From: Gammaproteobacteria bacterium
GTDB taxonomy: Bacteria > Pseudomonadota > Gammaproteobacteria > SZUA-21
DNA: 11,644 bases
Direction: 5' to 3'
Assembly: GCA_027021095.1 (NCBI GenBank)
Contig: JALUUZ010000225.1
Span: 1-11,644, forward strand
Shown here: piece after piece, positions 1 through 7,146 of the stretch
Numbering within the stretch: position 1 is the first letter of the stretch
Layout: every line of letters begins with the position of its first letter
The notes under the pieces: generated by a model
Told to the model about the DNA's origin: nothing
Databases searched by the model: none
The model's input: the letters and a program-made list of their open reading frames with translations, nothing else
Made by a program: the position numbers and the translations under genes

Positions 1-172
1 CGGCAAACAGCCGTGACCAGAAACCACGCCGGCTGCCGTCTTCCCTGCCCAGCCAGGCCTGGTACAAGGCCTGCGCATAGTGCACGACTTTCTCTTGTGC
101 AGGATCATACCGGTAAGCGGCGGACTGCAGGTCCCGCCGGTAACGTTCCAGTGGTGAATCTTGTGCTGACAC
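1..172 (-). CDS. zapE: Cell division protein ZapE (AFG1-like ATPase), N-terminal fragment
   Basis: The minus strand from GTG at 172-170 reads V-S-A-Q-D-S-P-L-E-R-Y-R-R-D-L-Q and continues through YRYDPAQEKVV and LYQAWLG to the window edge, about 57 residues. The PLERYxxDL...DPAQExxV...LYxAxL pattern is the typical start of the ZapE/AFG1-like P-loop ATPase family. The Walker motifs would lie beyond the edge. ZapE is known to associate with the FtsZ ring during constriction. An in-frame TAG at 181-179 lies just upstream, and no ATG follows before the edge, so GTG is the most likely start. No convincing Shine-Dalgarno site is visible at good spacing; the nearest AGGA is about 16 nt away. The gene is divergent from the TraB-family gene. 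The identification rests on N-terminal similarity only. Confidence 0.7.
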   Translation of the reverse strand, partial: MSAQDSPLERYRRDLQSAAYRYDPAQEKVVHYAQALYQAWLGREDGSRRGFWSRLFA

Positions 173-201
173 CTTGGTCTAAATCCAGTCCTAATTTCGA
201 A

Positions 202-230
202 TATACATCATACTTCAATAGCGGCATAAT
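202..230 (+). promoter_or_regulatory. Putative sigma70 promoter for the TraB-family gene
   Basis: TATACA at 202-207 (4 of 6 matches to TTGACA) and CATAAT at 225-230 (5 of 6 matches to TATAAT) are separated by 17 bp. Transcription would start near 237, downstream of the in-frame ATG at 231. This argues that the first usable start codon is the TTG at 297. Confidence 0.45.
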
Positions 231-296
231 ATGTGCCAGATCACACTGAATACCGTGGATTATTTGTATATCAGCAACTTTTATACAGGAAAACCA

Positions 297-1508
297 TTGA
301 CTACACATTCCAGCCTTGACAGCAGTACACTGGATGAACCGCTTGCGGTCATCGACCTTGCCGACACAGAATTCACCATTTTGGGTACCGCGCACGTGTC
401 CAAGGCAAGCGCCACGACTGTCAAGAACCTGGTCAATACCGGCGAATTCGATCTGATCGCGATCGAACTGTGTAACAGCCGCTATACCGCGATCATCGAC
501 CAGGACTCGCTGACCCGGATCGATATTTTCGATGCGATCAAAAACGGCAAGCTGCCAATGATCAGTGCCACGCTGGCGTTAAGTGCGTTTCAACAACGTA
601 TCGCCGACCAGCTCGGCGTCGAACCTGGTGCGGACATGCGCAGTGCGGTCATCAGCGCCCAGGACAACGACCTGCCGATTGCGCTGATCGATCGTGACAT
701 AGGCACCACGTTGAAACGTATCTACCGCAATATCCCCTGGTACAACCGTTTCAAACTGTTCGCTGCGCTGGTCACCAGTGTCTTTTCCTCACAGAAAATC
801 GACGAAGATGAAATAGAGCGCCTGAAACACGGTGACCTCATCGAAACCTCGTTTACCGAATTTGCCGAACAGGATCTCGACCTGTTCGAACCATTGATCG
901 ATGAGCGTGACCGGTTTATGGCTGCCAGGCTGATCGAATCGGCACGGGAACACCAGTCCAAAAACGTGCTGGCCGTGGTCGGCGCAGGGCATATGAAAGG
1001 TATCTCACGCTACCTCAAGGAATCGGCGGATGACCCGCAGTCTGCACGCCAGACCATCGAACAGCTCAGCCAGATCCCGCCACCGGCGAAATGGCCGAAG
1101 TACATCCCGTGGGTGATCGTCGGCCTGATTCTGGTCGGGTTCGTCTGGGGATTCAGTCATAACGAGGCGCTGGGCTGGAGCATGGTACAGACCTGGGTCC
1201 TGTACAACGGTGTCCTTTGTGCCATCGGTGCAGCAGTCGCCGGCGCGCACCCGCTGACCATCTCCACTGCTTTTCTTGCCGCGCCGATTACCTCGTTGAA
1301 TCCAACCATTGGTGCCGGTATGGTGACGGCAGCCGTCGAAGCCTATTTCCGCCACCCCAATGTCAAGGATTTCTCCGAGTTGCGGCATGACGCCTCGACC
1401 GTACGCGGCTGGTGGAAAAACCGGGTGACACGCATCCTGCTGGTCTTTCTGTTCAGTACGATCGGCTCGGCAGTCGGTACCTGGCTGGCGATTTTCAATT
1501 TCCGTTGA
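297..1508 (+). CDS. TraB/PrgY-family membrane protein
   Basis: This is a 403-aa protein if it starts at TTG 297, or 425 aa from the ATG at 231. TTG is preferred because AGGA lies 8 nt upstream of it and because the apparent promoter would place the ATG outside the transcript. The soluble N-terminal half carries the family signature: GTAHVSKAS (about residues 30-38), ELCNSRYTAII, and VVGAGHMKGI (near residue 230). The C-terminal third has several hydrophobic segments: one around WVIVGLILVGFVWGF, a long one covering LYNGVLCAIGAAVAGA to the region before a PNVKDF stretch, and a last one near the C-terminus ending IFNFR. PrgY and TraB of enterococcal plasmids limit peptide pheromone activity, and the fold resembles metal-dependent Tiki/GumN-type peptidases. 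The role in Gram-negative bacteria is unknown. The gene ends 10 bp from the convergent xthA. Confidence 0.85.
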   Translation: MTTHSSLDSSTLDEPLAVIDLADTEFTILGTAHVSKASATTVKNLVNTGEFDLIAIELCNSRYTAIIDQDSLTRIDIFDAIKNGKLPMISATLALSAFQQRIADQLGVEPGADMRSAVISAQDNDLPIALIDRDIGTTLKRIYRNIPWYNRFKLFAALVTSVFSSQKIDEDEIERLKHGDLIETSFTEFAEQDLDLFEPLIDERDRFMAARLIESAREHQSKNVLAVVGAGHMKGISRYLKESADDPQSARQTIEQLSQIPPPAKWPKYIPWVIVGLILVGFVWGFSHNEALGWSMVQTWVLYNGVLCAIGAAVAGAHPLTISTAFLAAPITSLNPTIGAGMVTAAVEAYFRHPNVKDFSELRHDASTVRGWWKNRVTRILLVFLFSTIGSAVGTWLAIFNFR

Positions 1509-1518
1509 CCGTAGACCG

Positions 1519-2331
1519 TCACAAGCTGAATTCGGCCCAGACCGGACAATGATCCGACGGTTTTTCCATCGCGCGAATCTTGTAACTGACACCCGCATCC
1601 TTGAGCCTGGACAACAGGCTGCGGGTCACGAGGATCAGGTCGATACGCAGCCCGCGCCGGGGATCGCGTTCGAATCCGCGGCTGCGGTAATCGAACCAGC
1701 TGAACAGTCTCTGATCCGGGTACTGGTGACGAAACGTATCATACAGGCCCCAGTCCATGATCTGCTGCAGCCATTCGCGCTCTTCCGGTAAAAAACTGCA
1801 TTTGCCGGTCTTCAACCAGCGCTTGGCGTTGTCTTCGCCGATCCCGACATCGAGATCCTGCGGCGCGATATTCATGTCTCCCATCACCACCAACTGCTGG
1901 TCACTGGAATGCATGCGCTCGAGATAGCCGGCCAGGTCCTGGTAGAACTTCTGCTTGGCCGGAAACTTGACAGGATGTTCGCGGCTCTCCCCCTGCGGAA
2001 AATAGCCATTGTACACCTCGAGCGTGTCACCACCGGGCAGCGCAAAACTGGCACCGATCCAGCGTTTTTGTGAATCCTCTCCATCGTCCGGAAATCCCTT
2101 GATGACCCGGACCGGTTGCTGTCGTGACAACAGCGCGACCCCATAGTGGGTTTTCTGTCCATGGTAGTGCACCGTGTAACCCATCGCTTCTATTTCATCC
2201 TGCGGAAAATCCTTGTCCTGCACCTTGGTCTCCTGCAGACCGATGACGTCCGGTTGCAGCTCATCGATCACAGCCTGCAGTTGGTGCAAGCGGACCCGCA
2301 CACTATTGACATTAAACGAAACCAGCTTCAT
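1519..2331 (-). CDS. xthA: Exodeoxyribonuclease III
   Basis: This 270-aa protein, close to the 268 aa of E. coli XthA, is a Mg-dependent endonuclease/exonuclease/phosphatase-fold enzyme. It nicks abasic sites and degrades DNA 3' to 5' in base-excision repair. All landmark residues are visible: E34 in LQETK, Y110 in YNGYFPQGES, D152 and N154 in GDMNIAP, the RSRGFERDPRRGLRID stretch with D231, and the catalytic SDH with D260 and H261. The start at MKLVSFNVNS (2331) is chosen over an upstream in-frame ATG at 2385. It matches the family N-terminus and has GAGGGG about 7 nt upstream. The gene is convergent with the TraB-family gene and divergent from bolA. No terminator is visible in the 10-bp gap. 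Confidence 0.96.
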   Translation of the reverse strand: MKLVSFNVNSVRVRLHQLQAVIDELQPDVIGLQETKVQDKDFPQDEIEAMGYTVHYHGQKTHYGVALLSRQQPVRVIKGFPDDGEDSQKRWIGASFALPGGDTLEVYNGYFPQGESREHPVKFPAKQKFYQDLAGYLERMHSSDQQLVVMGDMNIAPQDLDVGIGEDNAKRWLKTGKCSFLPEEREWLQQIMDWGLYDTFRHQYPDQRLFSWFDYRSRGFERDPRRGLRIDLILVTRSLLSRLKDAGVSYKIRAMEKPSDHCPVWAEFSL

Positions 2332-2403
2332 TCCAGCCCCTCTGAACCCTGGCAGGCAGTGAAGATAAAGGCAACTGATAGGCACATAACCCTATTAACT
2401 CTG

Positions 2404-2434
2404 ATGACAATTTCTGCGGCCTGCACGATATAAT
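2404..2434 (+). promoter_or_regulatory. Candidate promoter for bolA-ispG
   Basis: A perfect TATAAT lies at 2429-2434. The best -35 is ATGACA (2404-2409, 5 of 6 matches) at a rather long 19-bp spacing. A second perfect TATAAT at 2463-2468 has no good -35. The two boxes flank an inverted repeat. Confidence 0.35.
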
Positions 2435-2440
2435 AGAAGT

Positions 2441-2462
2441 CAGCCAGTATACCACCTGGCTG
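2441..2462. repeat. 7-bp inverted repeat in the xthA/bolA intergenic region
   Basis: CAGCCAG (2441-2447) and CTGGCTG (2456-2462) are perfect inverted copies separated by 8 nt. They sit between two TATAAT boxes upstream of bolA. This could be an operator or a 5'-UTR hairpin. There is no T-tract, so it is not an intrinsic terminator. Confidence 0.4.
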
Positions 2463-2531
2463 TATAATTGAGTGATTCTCTTTACTTCGTGAACTGACAG
2501 GGTCAGGCACTGACGAGCAGGAACAGAACCG

Positions 2532-2849
2532 ATGAGTATGCAACAGACGATTACTGAAAAACTGACCGCGGCACTTGCGCCTGCGCATCTCGAAGTGATC
2601 GACGAAAGCCGCAATCACAATGTCCCGCCCGGCAGCGAGTCGCATTTCAAACTGGTGGTCGTCAGCGATGCCTTTACGGATCAGACATTGATTGCCAGGC
2701 ACCGCAAAATCAACTCGATCCTGTCCGTCGAACTGCAAAACAGGATCCATGCACTGGCGATTCATGCTTATTCTCCCCAGGAATGGCAGGATAAAAATGC
2801 ACAGGCACCGGATTCTCCACCCTGCCTCGGCGGCGGCAGGAATCAATGA
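2532..2849 (+). CDS. bolA: BolA family protein
   Basis: This is a 105-aa protein, the size of E. coli BolA, and similar to it along the whole length. Visible matches include EVIDES-x-x-HNVPPGSESHFK, the VVSDAF strand, the RHRKIN segment (about 56-61), HALAIHAYSPQEW (about 73-85) and the SPPC tail with its cysteine. BolA proteins bind monothiol glutaredoxins through a shared [2Fe-2S] cluster. E. coli BolA also affects morphology and biofilm as a transcription factor. The ATG at 2532 has AGGAA about 8 nt upstream and is preferred to the second ATG at 2538. The gene lies 22 bp ahead of ispG in the same direction, likely one operon, which links an Fe-S trafficking protein with an Fe-S enzyme. Confidence 0.93.
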   Translation: MSMQQTITEKLTAALAPAHLEVIDESRNHNVPPGSESHFKLVVVSDAFTDQTLIARHRKINSILSVELQNRIHALAIHAYSPQEWQDKNAQAPDSPPCLGGGRNQ

Positions 2850-2871
2850 CCGGAGCAGTATCGGCTTTTCG

Positions 2872-4110
2872 ATGACTCATTCCAACCCGCACAACAGCAA
2901 AACACGCAGTGTAGACATCGATGGTGTCGTCATTGGCGGCGGGCACCCGGTGGTGGTGCAGTCGATGACCAACACCCGCACCGAGGATGTCGAGGCCACC
3001 TGTGCCCAGATCGCTGAGCTTTCGCGTGCCGGCTCCGAACTGGTCCGCATCACGGTCAATACCGAAGCCGCGGCCCGCGCGGTTCCGAAAATAAAAGACG
3101 CACTGCTGGCACGCAATATCGACACACCACTGGTCGGTGACTTCCACTACAACGGGCACAAGCTGCTCGGTCAACACCCGGCGTGCGCCCAGGCCTTGAG
3201 CAAGTACCGGATCAACCCCGGTAATGTCGGCAAAGGAAAAAAACGCGATACCCAGTTTGCCGCAATGATCGAAACCGCCTGCCGTTACGACAAGGCGGTG
3301 CGGATCGGCGTCAACTGGGGCAGCCTGGATCAGGCACTGCTGGCCGAACTGCTCGATCACAACGCGGCGCAGCCGCAGCCACTACCGGTCGAGGCCGTCA
3401 CGCGCAATGCGGTCGTCGAATCGGCGCTGCGCAGTGCACAGCAGGCACGGCAATGGGGGCTGGCGGCGGACAAAATCATCCTGTCATGCAAGATGAGCGT
3501 CGTCACTGACCTGATTGCGGTCTACCAGGCGCTTTCCAGCGGCTGTGACTATGCATTGCATCTTGGACTGACCGAAGCGGGCATGGGTACCAAAGGGATC
3601 GTCTCGACCACGGCGGCGCTATCCACCCTGCTGCTGCAAGGTATAGGCGACACCATCCGTGTCTCACTGACTCCGGAACCAGGTGGCACGAGAACACAGG
3701 AGGTCCGCGTGGCACAGGAAATCCTGCAGGCGACCGGGCTGCGCTCCTTTGCGCCGGCCGTCACCGCCTGCCCGGGGTGCGGCCGCACCTCGAGCGATTT
3801 CTTCCAGCGCCTGGCACGCCAGATCCAGGACTATGTACAGGAAAAAATGCCGGACTGGAAAACCCGGTACCAGGGAGTCGAAAACATGTCGATCGCCGTC
3901 ATGGGTTGTGTCGTCAACGGCCCGGGCGAAAGCAAACAGGCAAACATCGGTATCAGCCTGCCTGGTGCCGGTGAAAAACCGGTGGCCCCGGTCTACGAAG
4001 ACGGCAACAAGACCGTGACCTTGAAGGGTGACAATATCGCCTCTGAATTCCAGGAACTGGTCGACCGCTATATCCGCTCACATTACCGGCCGCTGCGCAA
4101 AAGCCATTGA
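2872..4110 (+). CDS. ispG: 4-hydroxy-3-methylbut-2-enyl-diphosphate synthase (long form)
   Basis: This is the penultimate enzyme of the MEP isoprenoid pathway. It converts ME-cPP to HMBPP using a [4Fe-4S] cluster and reductant from flavodoxin or ferredoxin. The 412-aa product starts at ATG 2872 (MTHSNPHNSK). An upstream in-frame ATG at 2692 lies inside bolA and is unlikely. The start has only a weak, distant GGAG, suggesting translational coupling to bolA. The N-terminal TIM-barrel region shows VVVQSMTNTRTEDV and GDFHYNGHKLL. The cluster ligands appear as C300 and C303 in CPGCGR, and C346 and E353 in GCVVNGPGE. It is about 40 residues longer than E. coli IspG (372 aa), the form with an insert before the cluster domain seen in betaproteobacteria and in Coxiella/Legionella-type gammaproteobacteria. 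Confidence 0.96.
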   Translation: MTHSNPHNSKTRSVDIDGVVIGGGHPVVVQSMTNTRTEDVEATCAQIAELSRAGSELVRITVNTEAAARAVPKIKDALLARNIDTPLVGDFHYNGHKLLGQHPACAQALSKYRINPGNVGKGKKRDTQFAAMIETACRYDKAVRIGVNWGSLDQALLAELLDHNAAQPQPLPVEAVTRNAVVESALRSAQQARQWGLAADKIILSCKMSVVTDLIAVYQALSSGCDYALHLGLTEAGMGTKGIVSTTAALSTLLLQGIGDTIRVSLTPEPGGTRTQEVRVAQEILQATGLRSFAPAVTACPGCGRTSSDFFQRLARQIQDYVQEKMPDWKTRYQGVENMSIAVMGCVVNGPGESKQANIGISLPGAGEKPVAPVYEDGNKTVTLKGDNIASEFQELVDRYIRSHYRPLRKSH

Positions 4111-4114
4111 AACA

Positions 4115-4143
4115 CAAAAAACCCGCACCGGAGCGATGCGGGT
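4115..4143 (-). terminator. Intrinsic terminator of the XRE regulator gene
   Basis: On the minus strand ACCCGCA (4143-4137) pairs with TGCGGGT (4127-4121) over a 9-nt loop. Six T follow directly (AAAAAA at 4115-4120 on the plus strand). It lies about 28 nt after the stop of the XRE gene and 4 nt after the ispG stop. There is no T-tract on the plus strand, so any effect on ispG transcripts would be weaker. Confidence 0.85.
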
Positions 4144-4171
4144 CTGGTTGAAACGAATGCCTCGTGTTGGA

Positions 4172-4570
4172 TCAGGCGATCTGTTTCTGCGGCTCTACCT
4201 GCTGCATGACGTCATAGACGAGACTCTCTGTCACAGGCAGGCCCTTGCTGCATTGCTGGTAAAGATGTGCCGCGATCTGTGCCTCCTGCGCGTTGCTCAG
4301 CCCCCAGTCCAACCGGGTCGAAATCTTGCGCGTCAGTTCGATGCAGTCCGCCAGGTCCTGGATCTTGATCGAGTCCCTGGTCACCCCATACTGCAACCAC
4401 TCCGGCTCGACGTTCAGCACTTCGGCTATTTTCAGAATGTTCGCAAACGACACATTCTTGCCGTCTTCCCACATCGACACGGAGGCCCGTGACACATTGA
4501 CACGCCTGGCCAGCTCGGCCTTGGAGATAGCCATGTTTTCTCTAGCTTGCTTGATTCTTTCTGCAATCAT
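4172..4570 (-). CDS. XRE-family HTH transcriptional regulator
   Basis: This 132-aa protein has an N-terminal Cro/C1-type helix-turn-helix at about residues 2-60. It reads IAERIKQARENM, then AELARRVNVSRASVSMWEDG (the second and third helices) and ILKIAEVLNVEPEWLQYG. The remaining 70 residues are predicted helical (about 72-125) with no recognised domain, possibly for dimerisation or ligand sensing. The start at 4570 is supported by GGGAGT about 8 nt upstream. The gene is a single transcription unit, closed by the terminator at 4115-4143. It faces a long AT-rich upstream region with a palindromic site that may be its own operator. The target genes cannot be told from the sequence. Confidence 0.88.
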   Translation of the reverse strand: MIAERIKQARENMAISKAELARRVNVSRASVSMWEDGKNVSFANILKIAEVLNVEPEWLQYGVTRDSIKIQDLADCIELTRKISTRLDWGLSNAQEAQIAAHLYQQCSKGLPVTESLVYDVMQQVEPQKQIA

Positions 4571-4667
4571 GATTGTTACTCCCTAAACATTAAGGTTTGG
4601 AATTAAAGTTTCGGATAAAAAAGTAAGAATAAAACAGCAGTACATACACGATATCCAATCAGCATCG

Positions 4668-4682
4668 GTATATCGAATATAC
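4668..4682. promoter_or_regulatory. Operator-like palindrome upstream of the XRE gene
   Basis: GTATAT-CGA-ATATAC is a perfect 6-bp inverted repeat with a 3-bp centre, about 100 bp upstream of the XRE start codon. XRE dimers bind sites of this shape, so autoregulation is possible. AT-rich DNA yields such palindromes by chance fairly often. Confidence 0.3.
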
Positions 4683-5222
4683 AAACGTACCTAAGAGATA
4701 GAGCGGTCTTCGCCTTAGATCGGCGACTTAATCAACCACGAATGTGGCCACCGGCGAACTGAATCAGTACATCAACTTTAGTATTTATTCTGCACCAACC
4801 CAGTCCTGAAACTTGGATGATTTTTTTTGTTGACCAATATTACACTATGCTCACCCAAAACTTGCAAGTATTTTTTTTTGAAGACGCACCGACGACTGCC
4901 GCCGGAAAAACACGCGACTATAAACGCACGGCCTGTGCAAACGGGTTGGCCGCAGCAAAAAATACGGTATTTTCCGCTGTTTTCTTCTCCAGGCGTCCGG
5001 TATCGTCGAGCGGTCATTCAAGACCGATCGTCACAAAATATGTTTATTATATTTTTCAATGGATTCGATAATAAATAATTAAGTCGTCGGCTGGCGGCCG
5101 AAGGTTCATTTTCAGTTACATTTTTTTTACAAATCTCGATCCACTGCCGGAACAGCGCCACCAGTAGCGCCGCCATGCCTGGCCCGCATTTCTCACCACC
5201 GTTCGTCGCGAGACGGGGCAAA

Positions 5223-5251
5223 TACACAGTATGGAGTCGATACGATATAAT
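5223..5251 (+). promoter_or_regulatory. Sigma70-type promoter of the secreted repeat protein
   Basis: TACACA (5223-5228, 4 of 6 matches) and a perfect TATAAT (5246-5251) are separated by 17 bp. They lie just upstream of GGGAG at 5269-5273 and the start codon at 5280. The expected 5' UTR is only about 20-25 nt. Confidence 0.6.
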
Positions 5252-5279
5252 AGACTGAGTACAAACCCGGGAGACATGA

Positions 5280-7142
5280 ATGAAAGAAAACACCGGTTTA
5301 CGGTCTGCAGTCATGCCTGTCCTGCTGACACTGGCGGCATTCACCGCCACGGCACAGGACGGCAGCGGCTTCGTCAAGCAAAAGCAGTGGATAAAAAGCT
5401 GTCAGAACTATAAAAACGCCTACTCCCGGCTGCCACAAAACGCACTGAAACTCGGCACCCGCCCGGGCACCGCCGGAGCACCGCGGTTCTGGGTGCTGAA
5501 ATGGAACGGCCACCAGGTCCCGGTTCCAGCAATCGCCTACAAACGCCTGCGCATCAATGAAGCCGGCCTGGTACTCAGCGACAACCGGCACGGTATTACG
5601 ATCAGGCACCACCACCAACTGTATGACAACATCCGGCAGCTCAATACGACACGGATCTACGAGGTCTTCGATGTCCCGCAAAACCAGGCTGAAACCGCAT
5701 GGAAACACTTTTTCGGGCAGCCAATGAACATTGCGCAGTTCCTGCAGAAGTCCTACCAGTACAGTATCGAGGACCTGCAGTGCAAGCCGGAAACGCTGCG
5801 CAAAAACCTGCCGATCCTGACCTACCTGATTTTCAAGAAATCGATCAGCAATGACGGCCAGGCCTACAAGATCCGTGATGACAGTGACAGTTTCGTCGTC
5901 GAGTCACGCCTGAAGGACTCCCTGGTCTTCAACGCCTACCTGGTCGATGCCGGCAGCAGCAATCAAGTCACCGAGTTGACCATCTATGCGGCCAATTCCG
6001 CAGCATTCAAGAATCTTGGCTTGTACATCGACCGGCCCGAAACACAGGCCAAGGCAAGGCCCGGCCCGGCCTGGCTGGTACAGCTGCAAAAGGCACTTGA
6101 GTCACGCCAGGGAAGCGACTGGGACAAACTCGCGCAGTTGCTGAAAAAGCAAGGTTTCGACCAGCAAAGCAGTGCTTCGGTGACGCGCTGGCGTCATGCA
6201 GGCGACACGCTGGCACAATTTTCCGGCGAAGTCAAAACCCTCTCCACGCCCTATATCGACCTGAAGAAATGGGTCAGGCTCTGCGCGCTGGTACGCGAAG
6301 AGCTGCGTGCGACGCCCAATGCAACGGTCACCTATACCAATCCCGATCACGACAGCAGGCCGTTGAAATTCTGGACCCTGCGCTGGAACGGGTTTTATGT
6401 CCCTGTCCCTTACGCCAAGTACAGTAAAATCATCATCAGCCCGGACAAGAACAGCAAGCGAAAGATTCCGGCGATCACCCTGAGAACGCAGGCCAGTCAT
6501 GGGCAAAAAGTTGTCAAAATGTACGCTACGAACTCCACCCGCATCACCCGGTCCGCAAAGAACCTGGCCCAGCTTCCACCACGGCTGCAGTGGTTGTTCG
6601 ACAACCCCGCCAGGGACAGCAGCAAGGCCTGGGGCTACTATTTCGGCCGCCCGCTACAGGGCTACGACCGCTATTACGCCATGTATCAGTATTCCATCAC
6701 CGACCTGACCTGCAGACCGGCACAACACAAGCAGGAACTGCCGATCCTGTACTACCTGCTGGGCAAACAAGGGATGCGCCAGAAAGTCCGCGCCTACCGC
6801 CTCGACAAGCCACTCGCCGGCTATATCGTCGAAAAGGATTATACCGATACACGGCACACCGGCTGGGATGTGACCTTACGCGCAAAAGACCCTGCAAACG
6901 GTTTCTACAAGATCTATATCACTACGCCGAAGTCCAGCAGCCGGCTGGGGGCTTCGATCGGCAGGCAGAACAAACACCCCTCACGCCCGGAACCCGCCTG
7001 GCTCAGGCTTCTGCAACGCGCACTGGACAGCGGCAAGAAACAGGACTGGGAAAAACTGCAGGCTGAACTGAAAAAACCCGTTTACGACAAGACAAGCGCG
7101 GTGTCTGTCGAAAACTGGCTGCGCCTGCCGGGATGGCACTGA
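5280..7142 (+). CDS. Secreted protein of unknown function with two tandem homologous domains
   Basis: I do not recognise this 620-aa protein. It begins with a signal peptide: a basic start, a hydrophobic core around VMPVLLTLAAF, and a likely cleavage after ATA near residue 25. It is therefore probably periplasmic or exported. The rest is two copies of one unit. Paired landmarks are FWVLKWNG (70) / FWTLRWNG (364), AWKHFFGQP (140) / AWGYYFGRP (450), YQYSIEDLQC (159) / YQYSITDLTC (469), LPILTYL (177) / LPILYYL (487), and PAWLVQLQKALES (263) / PAWLRLLQRALDS (572). The only four cysteines fall at equivalent places: C41 and C168 in the first unit, C335 and C478 in the second. This suggests one disulfide per unit. 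The GGGAG at 5269-5273 sets the start; another ATG at 5276 is out of frame. It is convergent with the reverse transcriptase, with a 4-bp gap. Confidence 0.85.
   Translation: MKENTGLRSAVMPVLLTLAAFTATAQDGSGFVKQKQWIKSCQNYKNAYSRLPQNALKLGTRPGTAGAPRFWVLKWNGHQVPVPAIAYKRLRINEAGLVLSDNRHGITIRHHHQLYDNIRQLNTTRIYEVFDVPQNQAETAWKHFFGQPMNIAQFLQKSYQYSIEDLQCKPETLRKNLPILTYLIFKKSISNDGQAYKIRDDSDSFVVESRLKDSLVFNAYLVDAGSSNQVTELTIYAANSAAFKNLGLYIDRPETQAKARPGPAWLVQLQKALESRQGSDWDKLAQLLKKQGFDQQSSASVTRWRHAGDTLAQFSGEVKTLSTPYIDLKKWVRLCALVREELRATPNATVTYTNPDHDSRPLKFWTLRWNGFYVPVPYAKYSKIIISPDKNSKRKIPAITLRTQASHGQKVVKMYATNSTRITRSAKNLAQLPPRLQWLFDNPARDSSKAWGYYFGRPLQGYDRYYAMYQYSITDLTCRPAQHKQELPILYYLLGKQGMRQKVRAYRLDKPLAGYIVEKDYTDTRHTGWDVTLRAKDPANGFYKIYITTPKSSSRLGASIGRQNKHPSRPEPAWLRLLQRALDSGKKQDWEKLQAELKKPVYDKTSAVSVENWLRLPGWH
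5385..6194 (+). repeat. First copy of the duplicated protein unit (residues about 36-305)
   Basis: This copy starts at QWIKSCQNY and ends after the PAWL...DWDKLAQLLKKQGF...SVTRW segment. It matches the second copy at protein level, but DNA identity is low, so the duplication is old. Confidence 0.75.
6261..7127 (+). repeat. Second copy of the duplicated protein unit (residues about 328-616)
   Basis: This copy starts at LKKWVRLCALV and ends with DWEKLQAELKKPVYD...SVENWL. Its offset to the first copy is 294 residues at the start and about 310 from the AWxxxFGxP motif on. This implies an insertion of about 16 residues in the second copy, between the WNG and AWGYYFG motifs. Confidence 0.75.
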
Positions 7143-7146
7143 CGAA

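Larger units (their letters stand above)
4571..5279. other. AT-rich intergenic region without a convincing gene
   Basis: The roughly 700 bp between the XRE gene and the secreted repeat protein are richer in A/T than the surroundings. They contain three T homopolymers (4821-4828, 4871-4879, 5121-5128). Short ORFs exist in several frames, but none has a ribosome site, codon bias or recognisable protein sequence. The left end holds the palindrome at 4668-4682 and the right end holds the promoter at 5223-5251. A weak CGGCC/GGCCG stem lies around 4930-4955. No tRNA, riboswitch or insertion sequence was recognised. Confidence 0.55.

Noticed and set aside
197..207. The 11-mer TCGAATATACA shared with the palindrome near 4673-4683, suggesting a common operator upstream of the TraB-family gene
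   Set aside because: Only half of the palindrome is shared and the site overlaps the likely -35 box. In AT-rich DNA this is probably coincidence.
1005..1598. A 197-codon minus-strand open frame
   Set aside because: It is antisense to the TraB-family gene and overlaps the end of xthA. It is an arginine- and aspartate-rich shadow frame.
4121..4143. The hairpin after ispG as a strong bidirectional terminator
   Set aside because: The T-tract exists only for minus-strand transcripts. On the plus strand the stem is followed by CTGGTTG, so strong termination of ispG is not supported.
4817..5078. Two overlapping plus-strand open frames of 83-84 codons in the AT-rich gap
   Set aside because: They have no ribosome site, low-complexity sequence over the T-runs and no family resemblance. 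They are chance frames.
5018..5377. A 119-codon minus-strand open frame reaching into the secreted repeat-protein gene
   Set aside because: It runs antisense through the promoter and signal peptide of the repeat-protein gene, and no start with a ribosome site was found. A short conserved gene here cannot be fully excluded.
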